DNA of 64,000 nt from Saccharicrinis sp963677345 (GCA_963677345.2 CAXXLC010000012.1:310001-374000); one strand, 5' to 3'; shown: positions 8,212-17,984, counted from the stretch's first letter. Notes: generated by a model not told the origin, from the letters alone. Made by a program: numbers and translations.

Positions 8212-9093
8212 CTACGCCTGATTTCTTTTTGTTCTGGAGTTGTAAAATAAAATTACAAATAGTAATAAAAAGGAAGTCAGTATTACAATCATTTCATTTT
8301 TGTAAGCTAATGGTTGTACCCATATTTCATTAAATAAATTAAGGCGTCCCATTATTTCAATAAATGTCCAGAAAACAACTACTGTTGCAATTGCATATCG
8401 AATAGCATATCCCCATTGTGTTATTTTTAATAGTTTTTTCATCATAAATAAAGATCCGATTAAGCATGCAAATGCAACAGCCAGGGTAAATATGCTTTGG
8501 TCACCAATAAAGTTATTGTCGTAACAAGTAAGTAGTAAAAGATAACTGGTCCAAAGTATCATATTCAGCTCCATGAAAGTAACGATGGAAGTATGGTGAG
8601 TTATAGGTTTAATGTTAATTGTTTCACTACTTTTTTTGAAGAACAGTTTCTGTATCCAACGAAAGAAATCACATCCGCTTTTAATGCTGAAAGTATATAG
8701 TAGCATAAACATCACCCAAAAACCAAATGATGAAGGCAGTATCAGATACTCTGGTTTGGTTACAATTTCGTTGGCCTCATTTAACAAAGGTTCAACGCCG
8801 AAACGATGCGTGTAATATACATATATAAATTCTACCCAGCCGGTCCAAAAAAGCAAGCCGCCGATTAAACCCCAGAGTGTTTGTTTTGTATCGCCCGTTG
8901 CAAAAACACCTGTAATAACCATTACTATACCTGCAAGTCCCATAGCGAATGCTGAATAATTAACTGCTGCAGGACTCATGAAGTGCTCCATTAGTATCAT
9001 TAAAGCATGTCCGAGAGGCATAGTGAGTAAAACTGCCATAAATGCAACGATTCCTATTAAAACACTCTTCTTTGTATAGTTTTTTCTTGCCAT
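8212..9093 (-). CDS. Seven-segment integral membrane protein of unknown function
   Basis: A 293-aa protein with about seven hydrophobic segments. The first follows a basic N-terminus (MARKNYTKKS), and others lie near residues 40-62, 72-95, 122-142, 172-190, 200-218, 235-250 and 262-285. A loop at ~95-118 is polar. I do not recognise the family and see no catalytic motif. It is transcribed alone, with 166 bases between it and the dioxygenase gene, which is on the same strand. The start ATG at 9093 gives the positive-inside N-terminus expected. The function is unknown. Confidence 0.7.
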   Translation of the reverse strand: MARKNYTKKSVLIGIVAFMAVLLTMPLGHALMILMEHFMSPAAVNYSAFAMGLAGIVMVITGVFATGDTKQTLWGLIGGLLFWTGWVEFIYVYYTHRFGVEPLLNEANEIVTKPEYLILPSSFGFWVMFMLLYTFSIKSGCDFFRWIQKLFFKKSSETINIKPITHHTSIVTFMELNMILWTSYLLLLTCYDNNFIGDQSIFTLAVAFACLIGSLFMMKKLLKITQWGYAIRYAIATVVVFWTFIEIMGRLNLFNEIWVQPLAYKNEMIVILTSFLLLFVILFYNSRTKRNQA

Positions 9094-9259
9094 GATTTTT
9101 TGTGTTTTATTGAAGCAGATTTAATTATTTATACCTGATTTGCAGAGCTTCAATTTTCAGGTTGCAAAGTTTTTCATTTTATCAATCTGAACAATCCCCA
9201 TAAATAATGATTTAATAATGAGTAATCCTATAGAATATTTATCTGGATAAAAAATAATC

Positions 9260-10147
9260 CTAACAATTAATGATTAGAGAGGTCATACTAAGACTGCCGG
9301 CAATCATTTTATCGTTAAAAAATGAAATTTCATCTTTATCGTTTTTCAGCGCAATGGCATACAACATTGGCAAATAATGTTCGGGTGTGGGTATCGATAT
9401 TTGAAAACCGCTACCTAACGAGCTGTAGTTGGTTAACTGTTTATAATTACCATTGCTAATAAGTTGTTTAACTTTTTCATTGGTTTCTGTTGCCCAATCA
9501 AATCCATAACCAACTTCATTTATTTTATCCCAGGCCACCATTCGTAAATTATGCACTATGTTTCCGCTGCCAATAATAAGTACACCTTTTTCTCTAAGCC
9601 ACGCCAATTCTTTAGCTAAGTCGTAATGATATTGCGAACTTTGATAATAATCCAGGCTCATTTCCAGAACCGGAATATTCGCTTCTGGATATAAGTGTTT
9701 AATAACCGACCATGCTCCATGATCCAATCCCCAGTTTTCGTCTAACCCGATTTGTGCCGATTTAATGTTGTTTTTAATTTCCTTAGCCAGATCCGGATTT
9801 CCGGGTGCCGGGTATTGTACGTCAAATAGCGCTTTAGGGAATCCACCAAAATCATGAATTGTTTTGGGATGTTGCATGGCGGTAACATAAGTGCCTTTGG
9901 TTTCCCAATGAGCTGAAATGCATAGAATAGCCTGAGGAGTTGGAATCTTTTCTTTAATTGCCCTAAAGCCCTGAACAAACTCATTTTCTTCTATGGCATT
10001 CATCGGACTGCCATGCCCCAAAAACAACACGGGCATTTTTTCTGTGTTGCTTAGGGAATTAGCTATTTTATTTAATGTATTTACTTTCATCTGACTTGAA
10101 ATTAATGGCATGAGGGCTAATGTTTTTAAAAAGTCCTTACGCTTCAT
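9260..10147 (-). CDS. ygiD: YgiD/LigB-type extradiol dioxygenase (4,5-DOPA dioxygenase-like)
   Basis: A 295-aa member of the class III extradiol ring-cleavage dioxygenase family. Metal-ligand His residues are visible at the family positions: H45 in LGHGSPMN, H80 in ISAHWETKG, H199 in GNIVHNLR and H257 in PTPEHYLP. The first ~37 residues precede the usual start of the fold and resemble an export signal (KRKDFLKTLALMPLISS, a degenerate twin-arginine type), so the enzyme may be exported. E. coli YgiD cleaves L-DOPA in vitro, but the in vivo substrate here is unknown. Single gene, no operon partner. Confidence 0.85.
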   Translation of the reverse strand: MKRKDFLKTLALMPLISSQMKVNTLNKIANSLSNTEKMPVLFLGHGSPMNAIEENEFVQGFRAIKEKIPTPQAILCISAHWETKGTYVTAMQHPKTIHDFGGFPKALFDVQYPAPGNPDLAKEIKNNIKSAQIGLDENWGLDHGAWSVIKHLYPEANIPVLEMSLDYYQSSQYHYDLAKELAWLREKGVLIIGSGNIVHNLRMVAWDKINEVGYGFDWATETNEKVKQLISNGNYKQLTNYSSLGSGFQISIPTPEHYLPMLYAIALKNDKDEISFFNDKMIAGSLSMTSLIINC

Positions 10148-10871
10148 ATTAAACCGATTTGCAAAATTAAACTTCCTTTACAAACTTAACCTCTCCTTCA
10201 ATTAGTAAAGTATCTTCTTTGTTTAATTGGAATATATGGAAAAGCTGTTTCATGAAATAATTTTAGATGGTTAAAAGTACGGAAAAAAGTATTGAGAATA
10301 GAGCAAAGAGCTTTGTGAAAATAAAGAATTTTAAAAAGGGGAACTTTGTTCAATTCATCAACTCGACGACTTAACAACTCGCCAGCTAATTCTTCCTTAA
10401 TCCCTAATCATTAATTAACTCGTCAATTTAACTACTCACTAATAGTTATCAGATTATTTATTGCTGTGCAATGATTTAACAGTCATCTAATTAACGCAAA
10501 TTAACACGAATTATTTATAAATGCGAATTTAAATGAATTACAGCTAATTAATGCGAATTGGCATTTGCTCCGCAAATGTTGCAACCTGATATACTGAGGG
10601 CTATGAGCTAAGAACTTTGAGCTTAGAGCTCGTAATAGTGCTCCTCGTAGGGGTATATACAGCAGGAAATCCGCACTTTCAACTTTTGACTAACAACTAA
10701 GAACTTTCATCGGCTACATCTGTCAGTTAGCAACCTAATGATCTAATCCCTAATCCCTAATCTCAGTCTTTTATCTTTTGTCTTAAATCTAACGATCTTC
10801 TATTATATAATAAAGTTGTAACATATTAAGATTACTAGTAAATTTCGACTTTAATTATTTGACAGAACTAT
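10148..10871. repeat. Intergenic repeat block (724 bases), no gene
   Basis: Contains the dispersed family described elsewhere: GTCATCTAATTAACGCAAATTAACACGAATT near 10482-10510, the hairpin TTTGCTCCGCAAA near 10565-10577, then GCTATGAGCTAAGAACTTTGAGC-type arrays and ACTTTCAACTTTTGAC. ATTGATTAACTCGTCAATTTAAC-type phrases precede it. No open frame is convincing. The last ~70 bases hold a possible promoter for the radical SAM gene. Confidence 0.75.
10816..10846 (+). promoter_or_regulatory. Possible promoter of the radical SAM gene
   Basis: TTG at 10816-10818, a 20-base spacer, then TAAATTTC at 10839-10846, one base off the Bacteroidota TAnnTTTG -7 element. It lies 26 bases before the ATG at 10872. 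Found by eye only. Confidence 0.35.
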
Positions 10872-11876
10872 ATGCGATTTTATACACTTCTGAATCTTAG
10901 CCGAAAAGTAAGGAGTCAATCAATAAAGCTAATTGGCATATATATATTAAATATATTAGGCAAAAGACATCTTTCTGTACGTATTGATCCTTCGCTTAAC
11001 TGTAATTTGTTTTGTAAGATGTGTTATTTCAGTTCAACTGATTATCGTAAAAATAATAAAGGATTGATACCTGAAAATGAGTTTGAAGACATAGCAAGAG
11101 TTTTATTTTCTAAAGCCATACAGGTATATGTAGGATGTGGAGCCGAGCCAACCACGCATAGAGGTTTTATTCGATTGATTGAATTAGCAAAGGAGTATAA
11201 AGTGCCTGATATTGGTCTTGTTACAAATGGTCAATTGTTAAACAATAATCATGTTAGTGAGATAATTAAAGCTGGAGTTGATGAGTTAACAATTTCTTGT
11301 CATGGTGTATACAAGGAAACTTATGAGTACTTTATGAAGAACTCGTTTTACGACAGATTCCTTGATTTACTTCAAGAAATTAAATCTCAAAAAGAAGAAC
11401 TTAATGCAAATAAGCCTGAGATTAGAATAAACTATACTGTAAACTCCAGAAATCTTGCTGAACTGAAAGATTTCTTTAAAATATTTAGAGTATATGATAT
11501 TTCTACCCTTCAAATTCGTCCCATGTTAAATATTGGAGGTTCATATTCTGAGGCAATTAAAGATGAACAACTGCCAGAATACAATAGTACCATTGCTCTT
11601 CTTCAAAAAGAATGTTCCGCAAATAGTGTTAGATTATTGGCCAACAGAACGGATATTAAATACAAAAAGGAAAATACAAATAAAAAGGTAGCAGAGGCTG
11701 CCTATTGTTATATTGGTCCGGATACAAAAGCAAAACTTGGATTTGAATGGGCATCGATTTATTATAAAGATTTCCGCAAAAAATCAAAGTGGCGTAAAAA
11801 AACGCTCAAACTTCTTTTCAAAGACGAAAAATCTTCCATCAATGATGCAGTAGGAAATTATGATGTGATAAACTAA
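10872..11876 (+). CDS. Radical SAM domain protein
   Basis: A 334-aa protein with the [4Fe-4S]/S-adenosylmethionine motif CX3CX2C at C44-C48-C51 (SLNCNLFCKMC), followed by the expected fold landmarks: the GCGAEPT strand, the LVTNGQLL strand and TISCHGVYKETYE. No clear SPASM or B12 domain follows. The tail has only YCYIGPD as a Cys pair candidate and ends in a Lys-rich helix. The MoaA/PqqE-like architecture suggests an rSAM maturase, but there is no small precursor peptide or partner gene nearby, since repeats flank it on both sides. The substrate is unknown. Confidence 0.8.
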   Translation: MRFYTLLNLSRKVRSQSIKLIGIYILNILGKRHLSVRIDPSLNCNLFCKMCYFSSTDYRKNNKGLIPENEFEDIARVLFSKAIQVYVGCGAEPTTHRGFIRLIELAKEYKVPDIGLVTNGQLLNNNHVSEIIKAGVDELTISCHGVYKETYEYFMKNSFYDRFLDLLQEIKSQKEELNANKPEIRINYTVNSRNLAELKDFFKIFRVYDISTLQIRPMLNIGGSYSEAIKDEQLPEYNSTIALLQKECSANSVRLLANRTDIKYKKENTNKKVAEAAYCYIGPDTKAKLGFEWASIYYKDFRKKSKWRKKTLKLLFKDEKSSINDAVGNYDVIN

Positions 11877-13185
11877 ACTAATCTATATATAACAACTAAA
11901 TTGTAAATTATTTATTGCTGCGCAATGATTTTACTGTCAACGAAACGACGAAGGAGTTCAACAATACCCTATATTGTTAAGTTACATTGTTAATTAACAC
12001 GAATTGGTATTTGCTGCGCAAATGTTGCAACCTGAAAGCCTAAGACCTAAGACCTAAGACCTAAGACCTAGGAACTAGGAACTAAGAGCTTTCTTCTGCT
12101 ACATCTGTCAGTTAATAACCTAATGACCTGACGCCCTAATCAATTCATCACATCATCTGTGGACGCAGAATCGATAAAGAGGTACGAGTTACAAACTCGC
12201 ACCAGCCTCTGTTATTTATTGCTGCGCAAATGTTGCAATTTGAAACACTATGGCCTAACACCTAAGAGCTTGTAATAGTACCACTCGTAAACATATGTGT
12301 AGCAGAAAACCAAGACTTTCAACTTTTAACTTTCAACTAGGAACAAACAACTAAGAACTTTCTTCGCCTACATCTGTCAGCTTATGACCTAATGACCTGA
12401 CGTCCTAATCAATTCATCACATCATCTGTGAACGCAGAATCGATAAAGAGGTACGAGTTACAAACTCGCACCAGCCTCTGTTATTTATTGCTGCGCAAAT
12501 GTTGCAATTTGAAACACTATGGCCTAACACCTAAGAGCTTGTAATAGTACCACTCGTAAACATATGTGTAGCAGAAAACCAAGACTTTCAACTAGGAACT
12601 AACAACTAAGAACTTTCTTCGCCTACATCTGTCAGCTTATGACCTAATGACCTGACGCCCTAATCAATTCATCACATCATCTGTGGACGCAGAATCGATA
12701 AAGAGGTACGAGTTACAAACTCGCACCAGCCTCTGTTATTTATTGCTGAGCAAATGTTGCAATTTGAAACACTATGGCCTAACACCTAAGAGCTAAGAGC
12801 TTGTAATAGTACCACTCGTAAACATATGTGTAGCAGAAAACCAAGACTTTCAACTTTTAACTTTCAACTAGGAACTAACAACTAAGAACTTTCTTCGCCT
12901 ACATCTGTCAGCTTATGACCTAATGACCTAACGCCCTAATCAATTCATCACATCATCAGTGAACGCAGAATCGATAAAGAGGTACGACTTACAAACTCGC
13001 ACCAGCCTCTGTTATTTATTGCTGAGCAAATGTTGCAACCTGAAATGCTATGACCTAATGCCTAAGAACTAGCTAGGAACTTGGAACTAGGAACTAAGAA
13101 CTTTATTCGCCTACATCTGCCAGCTTATGATCTAATGACCTAATCACATCAACAAATCAATTCATCAAATCTATGTATCAAAAAA
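11877..13185. repeat. Tandem 255-276 bp repeat array, no gene
   Basis: Landmark ACATCTGTCAG recurs at 12101, 12370, 12625 and 12901, with a variant at 13113, giving steps of 269, 255, 276 and 212 bases. Each unit has GTACGAGTTACAAACTCGCACC (hairpin CGAGTT-ACA-AACTCG, for example 12185-12199), then TTATTGCTGCGCAAATGTTGCAA, then CTAAGAGCTTGTAATAGTACCACTCG and ACTTTCAAC stretches. Length differences come mainly from extra or missing short units such as CTAAGAG or CAACTTTTAACTTT. The first part (12040-12090) is a CTAAGAC heptamer run. Confidence 0.85.
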
Positions 13186-14487
13186 TTAAAACTTAACCTG
13201 GTACTTTCTGAATACAACACTGATTCCCAGACACACCAGGAAGAAAATAATTAAACGGTTGGCATAAGGCAAAACTTCAAGAATGCCATCGTTACGAAGG
13301 AATATGCCATAGAATCCCTGAACGCCCCAGTTTAGTGGTGATAAAGCGCTGATTTGACGCATTACCGGTCCCATGATATTTACAGGAACCCAAACCCCAC
13401 CAAGAGCAGCTAAAATTACCGAAGACACAGAACCAAAAGTAGAGGCTTGTACCTGAGTTGTAGCTAATGTTCCAATTACAATTCCGTAACCGGTAGCAGC
13501 AAATGCCGAAGTAAGAGCTATTATAAGAAAAGAATATATGTTTCCTAATTGTAATTCAGGTAACCCAAGTACTGGAAGAATGTACATTCCCATCAATAAA
13601 ATAACTATTGCCTGAAGTACACAGATGATTACATAAACTGCAATTTTACCACTCATCACCTCAAAGTAACTTACCGGAATAGTTTTGATTCGGGCCAGAC
13701 AACCATCTGTTCTTTCTTTAATCACATTACCTGCAACAGGAATACATATTAAGAACATTCCGAAGAGTGTCCATGCCGGAACGTTGTGTTGCGTAGAGTT
13801 TGGTAAAATACCATCGTTATATTCCGAAACCAGTTGCTCTTTTATTTCAAAAGCAGGAGCTTCAGGGTAGGAGATATCATGACGGGTATTCATCAGTGCA
13901 TCCAGAACTTTAGTATAGGTTTTAAATATGATAGACATTTCACTTTTTACCGAAAATTCCGCAAAGCTACTTTTTACCAAAAGCTTGAATGATTCTTTAG
14001 TTACCGGATCAAATAATAAGTTGATTTCAGTTGAATTTTGATTGCCGGTAGTATCTACCTTAATAGAAGGAACCTGTTGCTTTACCAATAATAAAGCTCT
14101 TCGTTTTATGGCTTTTGTTGCTCCTTTGGGAATGATAATTCCAATCTGGAAATCACCTTCAGCAACCTGTTGTTTAGCTCTTTTTTCATATTGAACACTA
14201 TCGCCAATAAATTCTGTTATATCAAATATTTTCTGATTCTTGATCCCCTCGCGTAAAGATTCTCCAACTTCGCCACCATCCTTATCTACAATGACCACAG
14301 AGATGCTTGTTTCTGAAAGATTCTGAAATGTTTTATGTTGTAATAGAGCTACAACAACAACTAATATCATAGGCATAAAAAAAAGTAACATTACACCCTG
14401 AATATCTCTGAGCAGAATTAGCGATTCTTTATATATTGAGAAAAATATCTTCTTCATTCGTTTAAAATTTAACAAAACCTTGGTCAC
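13186..14487 (-). CDS. ABC-2 type transporter permease
   Basis: A 433-aa permease with the ABC-2 layout: one N-terminal membrane segment (MLLFFMPMILVVVVALL, ~33-50), a large extracytoplasmic domain (~55-225), then five to six segments from ~240 on, including the conserved block NVIKERTDGCLARIKTIPVSYFE before the second membrane set. It lies 54 bases downstream of the ATPase gene and closes the minus-strand operon that starts with DarA. In related pigment clusters such exporters accompany dialkylresorcinol/aryl polyene genes, so the product may be moved to the outer membrane. The substrate is inferred. An alternative start is MKRM-free M11 (MKKIFFSIYKE). Confidence 0.85.
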   Translation of the reverse strand: MTKVLLNFKRMKKIFFSIYKESLILLRDIQGVMLLFFMPMILVVVVALLQHKTFQNLSETSISVVIVDKDGGEVGESLREGIKNQKIFDITEFIGDSVQYEKRAKQQVAEGDFQIGIIIPKGATKAIKRRALLLVKQQVPSIKVDTTGNQNSTEINLLFDPVTKESFKLLVKSSFAEFSVKSEMSIIFKTYTKVLDALMNTRHDISYPEAPAFEIKEQLVSEYNDGILPNSTQHNVPAWTLFGMFLICIPVAGNVIKERTDGCLARIKTIPVSYFEVMSGKIAVYVIICVLQAIVILLMGMYILPVLGLPELQLGNIYSFLIIALTSAFAATGYGIVIGTLATTQVQASTFGSVSSVILAALGGVWVPVNIMGPVMRQISALSPLNWGVQGFYGIFLRNDGILEVLPYANRLIIFFLVCLGISVVFRKYQVKF

Positions 14488-14541
14488 TAATATAAATAAT
14501 CATAACCCTGTGTACTCAATAATTTGCCCTGGGCACGCCAG

Positions 14542-15294
14542 TTAGTCTCTTAATTTTTCTCCGGTTAGTTTTAAAAATACTTCTTCCAGGTTAGAACATT
14601 CTTTATGATCATCTAACAGTTTAACCGGACTTGCAGTCGTAATCAGCTTGCCTTTATCAATGATGCCAATTCTGTTGCACAGTTTCTGAACATCTTCCAT
14701 AATGTGCGAAGTATAGATAATAGTAGTGCCATCTTTATTGAGCTTTTGAAGGAACTTACGAATCACATTTTTTGATTGTACATCGATACCAACCATAGGT
14801 TCATCCAGAATCAAAAGCTTTGGAGCATGTAATAAACCAGCTATAAGATTTATTCTCCTTTTCATACCACCTGAGAAGGTTGATATTCTTTTATTCTTAA
14901 CATGATCTAAACCCAGTTCTCCTAAAAGATGATCAATGCACCCCTTAAGTCCTTTGATTGGCAATCCGTATAAACTACCGAAATAAAGTAGGTTTTCTTT
15001 GGCTGTCAGACTATCGTACAAAGCTATATCCTGAGGAACTACACCAATAAAATGCTTGGTTTTATACAGGTGAGTTTTGGTATCAAGATTATTAATCAAA
15101 CATTTGCCCGAACAAGGTTCAAGTAAGCTGCTGATGATAGAGATACTGGTTGTTTTACCAGCTCCGTTGGGACCCAATAAACCAAAAAAATCACCTTTAT
15201 TAATTTGAAAAGATACATGATCGACAGCAGGTTCTTCTTTGCCTTTGTAGTATTTAGTAACAGATTGAAATTCAAGAATGGTTGTCGGGTTCAT
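14542..15294 (-). CDS. ABC transporter ATP-binding protein
   Basis: A 250-aa single ATPase domain with Walker A GPNGAGKTTS (41-50), Q-loop VVPQDIALYD, signature FSGGMKRR and Walker B LLILDEPMVGID followed by a switch His in YTSHIME. Length and order are those of ABC-2 exporter ATPases (CcmA/DrrA class). Its partner permease is immediately downstream and the BtrH-like gene lies 15 bases upstream, so it belongs to the same transcription unit. Confidence 0.92.
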   Translation of the reverse strand: MNPTTILEFQSVTKYYKGKEEPAVDHVSFQINKGDFFGLLGPNGAGKTTSISIISSLLEPCSGKCLINNLDTKTHLYKTKHFIGVVPQDIALYDSLTAKENLLYFGSLYGLPIKGLKGCIDHLLGELGLDHVKNKRISTFSGGMKRRINLIAGLLHAPKLLILDEPMVGIDVQSKNVIRKFLQKLNKDGTTIIYTSHIMEDVQKLCNRIGIIDKGKLITTASPVKLLDDHKECSNLEEVFLKLTGEKLRD

Positions 15295-15309
15295 GTTTTT
15301 ATATTTTGA

Positions 15310-16314
15310 TTAACCTAGCTTTTTTGCAGTTTTTCCAAGTTCGGTAAAAAGTACTTTTTCTCTCTGTCCAAGATCATATAAACGATCAGCCACATCATTA
15401 TAACCAATCTCACCTGAACGGTTTTTGTATATTCTGGATGCATTGATAGCAAACTCTCTCCAAAGGTCGCCAATTTGTGTCATGTCTGAAGATAAGCTAT
15501 CCAGCTTTGTACTCTCTAATTTTTGAGCAGCCTCCTGTAAAAAAGAAGCATATAAAAAACGAAATCCCGCACCTCCGGTACCGATCTCCTCCTGCATACG
15601 GACGATTTGTCCCAGGAATCGTTCTGCTTTTTTATTGCCGTATTTTTTAGGCCACTTTCTTATTTTTTTACTCAGGTAATTGATGCCATCCACACCTACT
15701 ATTCCTTTGTAGTGAAGCATTTGTGTAACATTCTTTTTAATACCTTTTACAATGGCAGAATTCAGGTCGTTTAACCCTTTATTGCATTCAATGCCGTACA
15801 TCTTTCCTTTAGGACTACCAGTACCTTTAGCAAATCGTACTCTTACCAGTTCCTCGTAGGTTAAAGATTCGATGTCCTCCATAATTGGATCACTGATCAA
15901 ATACCTGTTATCCTCCTTGCCAATACCCACAATATTATGAGCATTAAAATGGAAACGATATTGAGGAGGAAAGTAAGATAAATGATAAACTCCAACCACC
16001 ATTCCTGTCGGAATACCCTTTTCAAGGTTGGCATCTAGCTTTGCCATGGCCTTTGTTGGAGATCTGAACTTTTGCGAGTGAACTTTTATGCCTAAATTTT
16101 TTGTAGCTGTATTAAAAATATGCCCGGGCATTGGTCTGAATGAAAACACCGGCATCCCATGTAGTTTAATAAAAGGCAGGTAAGCAAAAAACATTCCTGC
16201 ACCTATACCAAACACCATTGCCTCGCTAATATCAACTCCCTGATGTTTTAATAAATTTCTTGTAACACCGTTTTCACAGTGTGAGGACATTCTATGATCG
16301 AATTCAATATTCAT
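15310..16314 (-). CDS. BtrH N-terminal domain / DUF4872-like protein
   Basis: A 334-aa protein with the start characteristic of butirosin BtrH-type papain-like proteins: HCENGVTRNLLKHQG (Cys near residue 13), then GIGAGMFFAY, and MVVGVYHLSYFP...FHFNAHNIVGIG with the His that would pair with the Cys, and the SDP strand. The second half is helical (DUF4872 type). BtrH transfers an acyl group from ACP in butirosin synthesis, and the homologous fold here sits between pigment biosynthesis and exporter genes. A role in acyl transfer or ester formation between polyene and resorcinol is possible but is inference. Confidence 0.75.
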   Translation of the reverse strand: MNIEFDHRMSSHCENGVTRNLLKHQGVDISEAMVFGIGAGMFFAYLPFIKLHGMPVFSFRPMPGHIFNTATKNLGIKVHSQKFRSPTKAMAKLDANLEKGIPTGMVVGVYHLSYFPPQYRFHFNAHNIVGIGKEDNRYLISDPIMEDIESLTYEELVRVRFAKGTGSPKGKMYGIECNKGLNDLNSAIVKGIKKNVTQMLHYKGIVGVDGINYLSKKIRKWPKKYGNKKAERFLGQIVRMQEEIGTGGAGFRFLYASFLQEAAQKLESTKLDSLSSDMTQIGDLWREFAINASRIYKNRSGEIGYNDVADRLYDLGQREKVLFTELGKTAKKLG

Positions 16315-16321
16315 TACAGCA

Positions 16322-16723
16322 CTAATCTATTTTTTTTACGTCTTCAATACTTTTGTATCCAAAAGCATAGCGATAAGTTTCCAATTCCTTATCGGCTAAT
16401 CTTTCCCCGTTCTTATACTTGCAATCTTTCCATACTTTAAACCAACTATAATCTGTGTATCCTGCAAGGATTTTAATACTCATCATATTTTTTTTCATAT
16501 GATAATAGATGAAGCTTTTCTTTTTGTTTAGATAAAGTTGGCGGGCTTTTTCCATCTTTTCCTCTTCAAACTCCCATGCCTGCTCCAAAGCCACGTTTTT
16601 GGGTTCAAACCCGGTACTTTTTACAGCTTTGTATTTTCCTTCATCGTCAACTGCAAATTCAATCACACTAAATTCCTTTTTGAATTTATCAGAGTGATCT
16701 TGTGGAACTTCGTTTATCTTCAT
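16322..16723 (-). CDS. Conserved small protein of the pigment operon, function unknown
   Basis: A 133-aa protein, charged (Lys/Glu-rich) with a helical centre (WEFEEEKMEKARQLYLNKKKS) and aromatic segments (IYYHMKKNMMS, YTDYSWFKVWKDC). No signal peptide or membrane segment, so probably cytosolic. It lies 7 bases upstream of the BtrH-like gene and 121 bases after DarB, inside the same minus-strand unit. I do not recognise the family. Its position suggests an accessory role in pigment assembly. Confidence 0.65.
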   Translation of the reverse strand: MKINEVPQDHSDKFKKEFSVIEFAVDDEGKYKAVKSTGFEPKNVALEQAWEFEEEKMEKARQLYLNKKKSFIYYHMKKNMMSIKILAGYTDYSWFKVWKDCKYKNGERLADKELETYRYAFGYKSIEDVKKID

Positions 16724-16813
16724 CGTTTTTTTAGTCTACAGTTTTCAGTCTTCAGCACTCATTTTTAAGTATTCATAATAATATGTCTCTTTTTGTAAGT
16801 GCTGTAAATCAAT

Positions 16814-16843
16814 CCTCCCCTATTGGGGGAGTTAGAGGGGGCT
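16814..16843 (-). repeat. Dispersed GC-rich hairpin after darB
   Basis: On plus, CTCCCC-TATTG-GGGGAG (16815-16831) followed by TTAGAGGGGGC, ending a few bases from the darB stop. The same element recurs at 36983-37076 next to the wza-like stop and at 62118-62150. It is an island of high GC in AT-rich DNA. It could end or protect transcripts, though no T-tract follows on the minus strand. Confidence 0.5.
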
Positions 16844-16844
16844 T

Positions 16845-17975
16845 TTAAACTACCGTCAAAAGAGCATAGGTATACGAAAATCTTGCACTTTCAGGAATCA
16901 TTAATAAAATCTTCTGGCCTTTTACAAGTTTACCTGAGTTGAATAGTTCTTCCAGCATAATAAATCCTGAAGCTGAAGCTACGTTGCCAACTTTAGGAAG
17001 ATTTAAGAACCATTTTTCGTCAGGTATATTTAACCCTTCATCTATCAATGATTGATTAATATGTTTTTTAAAGAACATAGATGATATATGAGGCATAAAA
17101 TAATCGATCTCGTCCAATGAGAAGTCATGCTTTTCAAGTATCTCAGATAAAAACTTACCACCAAACTTAGTAATATATTTTTCCAGCAGTTTAGAATCCT
17201 GCTTTAAAGAAAATACAGATTTTTCAAGAAGGTCTTTTTGATCCAGGCTTCTCCAGGGGCGAACTCTTCCTGTTTCATCCTTTAATCCTCCTGCATACAT
17301 ACAGGTTTCCGAAAGATGAGCATAGGATTTAATCTCCATCCACTCCAACTTTAAAGAAATACCTTCTGCATTTGGTTTGTCTTCCAAAAGAACAGCAGCG
17401 GCACCATCAGATAGCATCCATCTTAAAAATTCTTTTTCAAAAGCTACATAACCATTTTCTCCCAGATCCTGAAGGTGAGCAGATTCTTCTTCAAAGTTTT
17501 TTGACATCATCCAACTCGACATATTTTCTGATCCCACACAAACAGCATGTCTGGCACTTCCGGTAAGAATAGACATATGGGCATAGTTTAAAGCCCACAT
17601 GGTACTGTTACAAGAACCCGTTGCCGACATGGCATCAATAGCACCAATACCTAAACGACCATGAACCATACATGATAATGATGGCATCTGAATATCAGGA
17701 GAAGCAGTTCCACTGGTTAGTAAGTCAATTTTTTGAAGATCAACACCTTGTTTTTCAAGAGCTATAATTGCTTCCACAGCCATATCCTCAACAGAGTGAG
17801 TTATTTCACCTTTTTTAGTTAATGCGTAATATCTGTTTGTTATACCGTTGTTTCTTAATACAATATTTTTGGCCTTGGATCTTAAGCCTTTAATCTTCCC
17901 CAAATATTCTTCCATCTCATCATTGCTAACAGGTTGGTTAGGAAAGAATTTTGATATTTTATTAATAAATGTCAT
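16845..17975 (-). CDS. darB: DarB-like 3-oxoacyl-ACP synthase III (dialkylresorcinol pathway)
   Basis: A 376-aa thiolase-fold enzyme of the KAS III group with the full Cys-His-Asn triad: C122 in SATGSCNSTMWA, H296 in FMPHISSM and N331 in KVGNVASAS. DarB joins with DarA to condense two fatty acyl-derived units into a cyclohexanedione that is oxidised to a 2,5-dialkylresorcinol, the lipid half of flexirubin-type pigments. The gene follows darA by 9 bases. A GC-rich hairpin repeat lies just after its stop. The assignment rests on the triad and the neighbouring DarA; other KAS III roles are less likely in this context. Confidence 0.8.
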   Translation of the reverse strand: MTFINKISKFFPNQPVSNDEMEEYLGKIKGLRSKAKNIVLRNNGITNRYYALTKKGEITHSVEDMAVEAIIALEKQGVDLQKIDLLTSGTASPDIQMPSLSCMVHGRLGIGAIDAMSATGSCNSTMWALNYAHMSILTGSARHAVCVGSENMSSWMMSKNFEEESAHLQDLGENGYVAFEKEFLRWMLSDGAAAVLLEDKPNAEGISLKLEWMEIKSYAHLSETCMYAGGLKDETGRVRPWRSLDQKDLLEKSVFSLKQDSKLLEKYITKFGGKFLSEILEKHDFSLDEIDYFMPHISSMFFKKHINQSLIDEGLNIPDEKWFLNLPKVGNVASASGFIMLEELFNSGKLVKGQKILLMIPESARFSYTYALLTVV

Positions 17976-17984
17976 AGTTAAATG

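Noticed and set aside
12101..13113. Tandem units looked at as a CRISPR array
   Set aside because: Units are over 250 bases and nearly identical throughout, with no short repeat alternating with unique spacers, and no cas genes are present.
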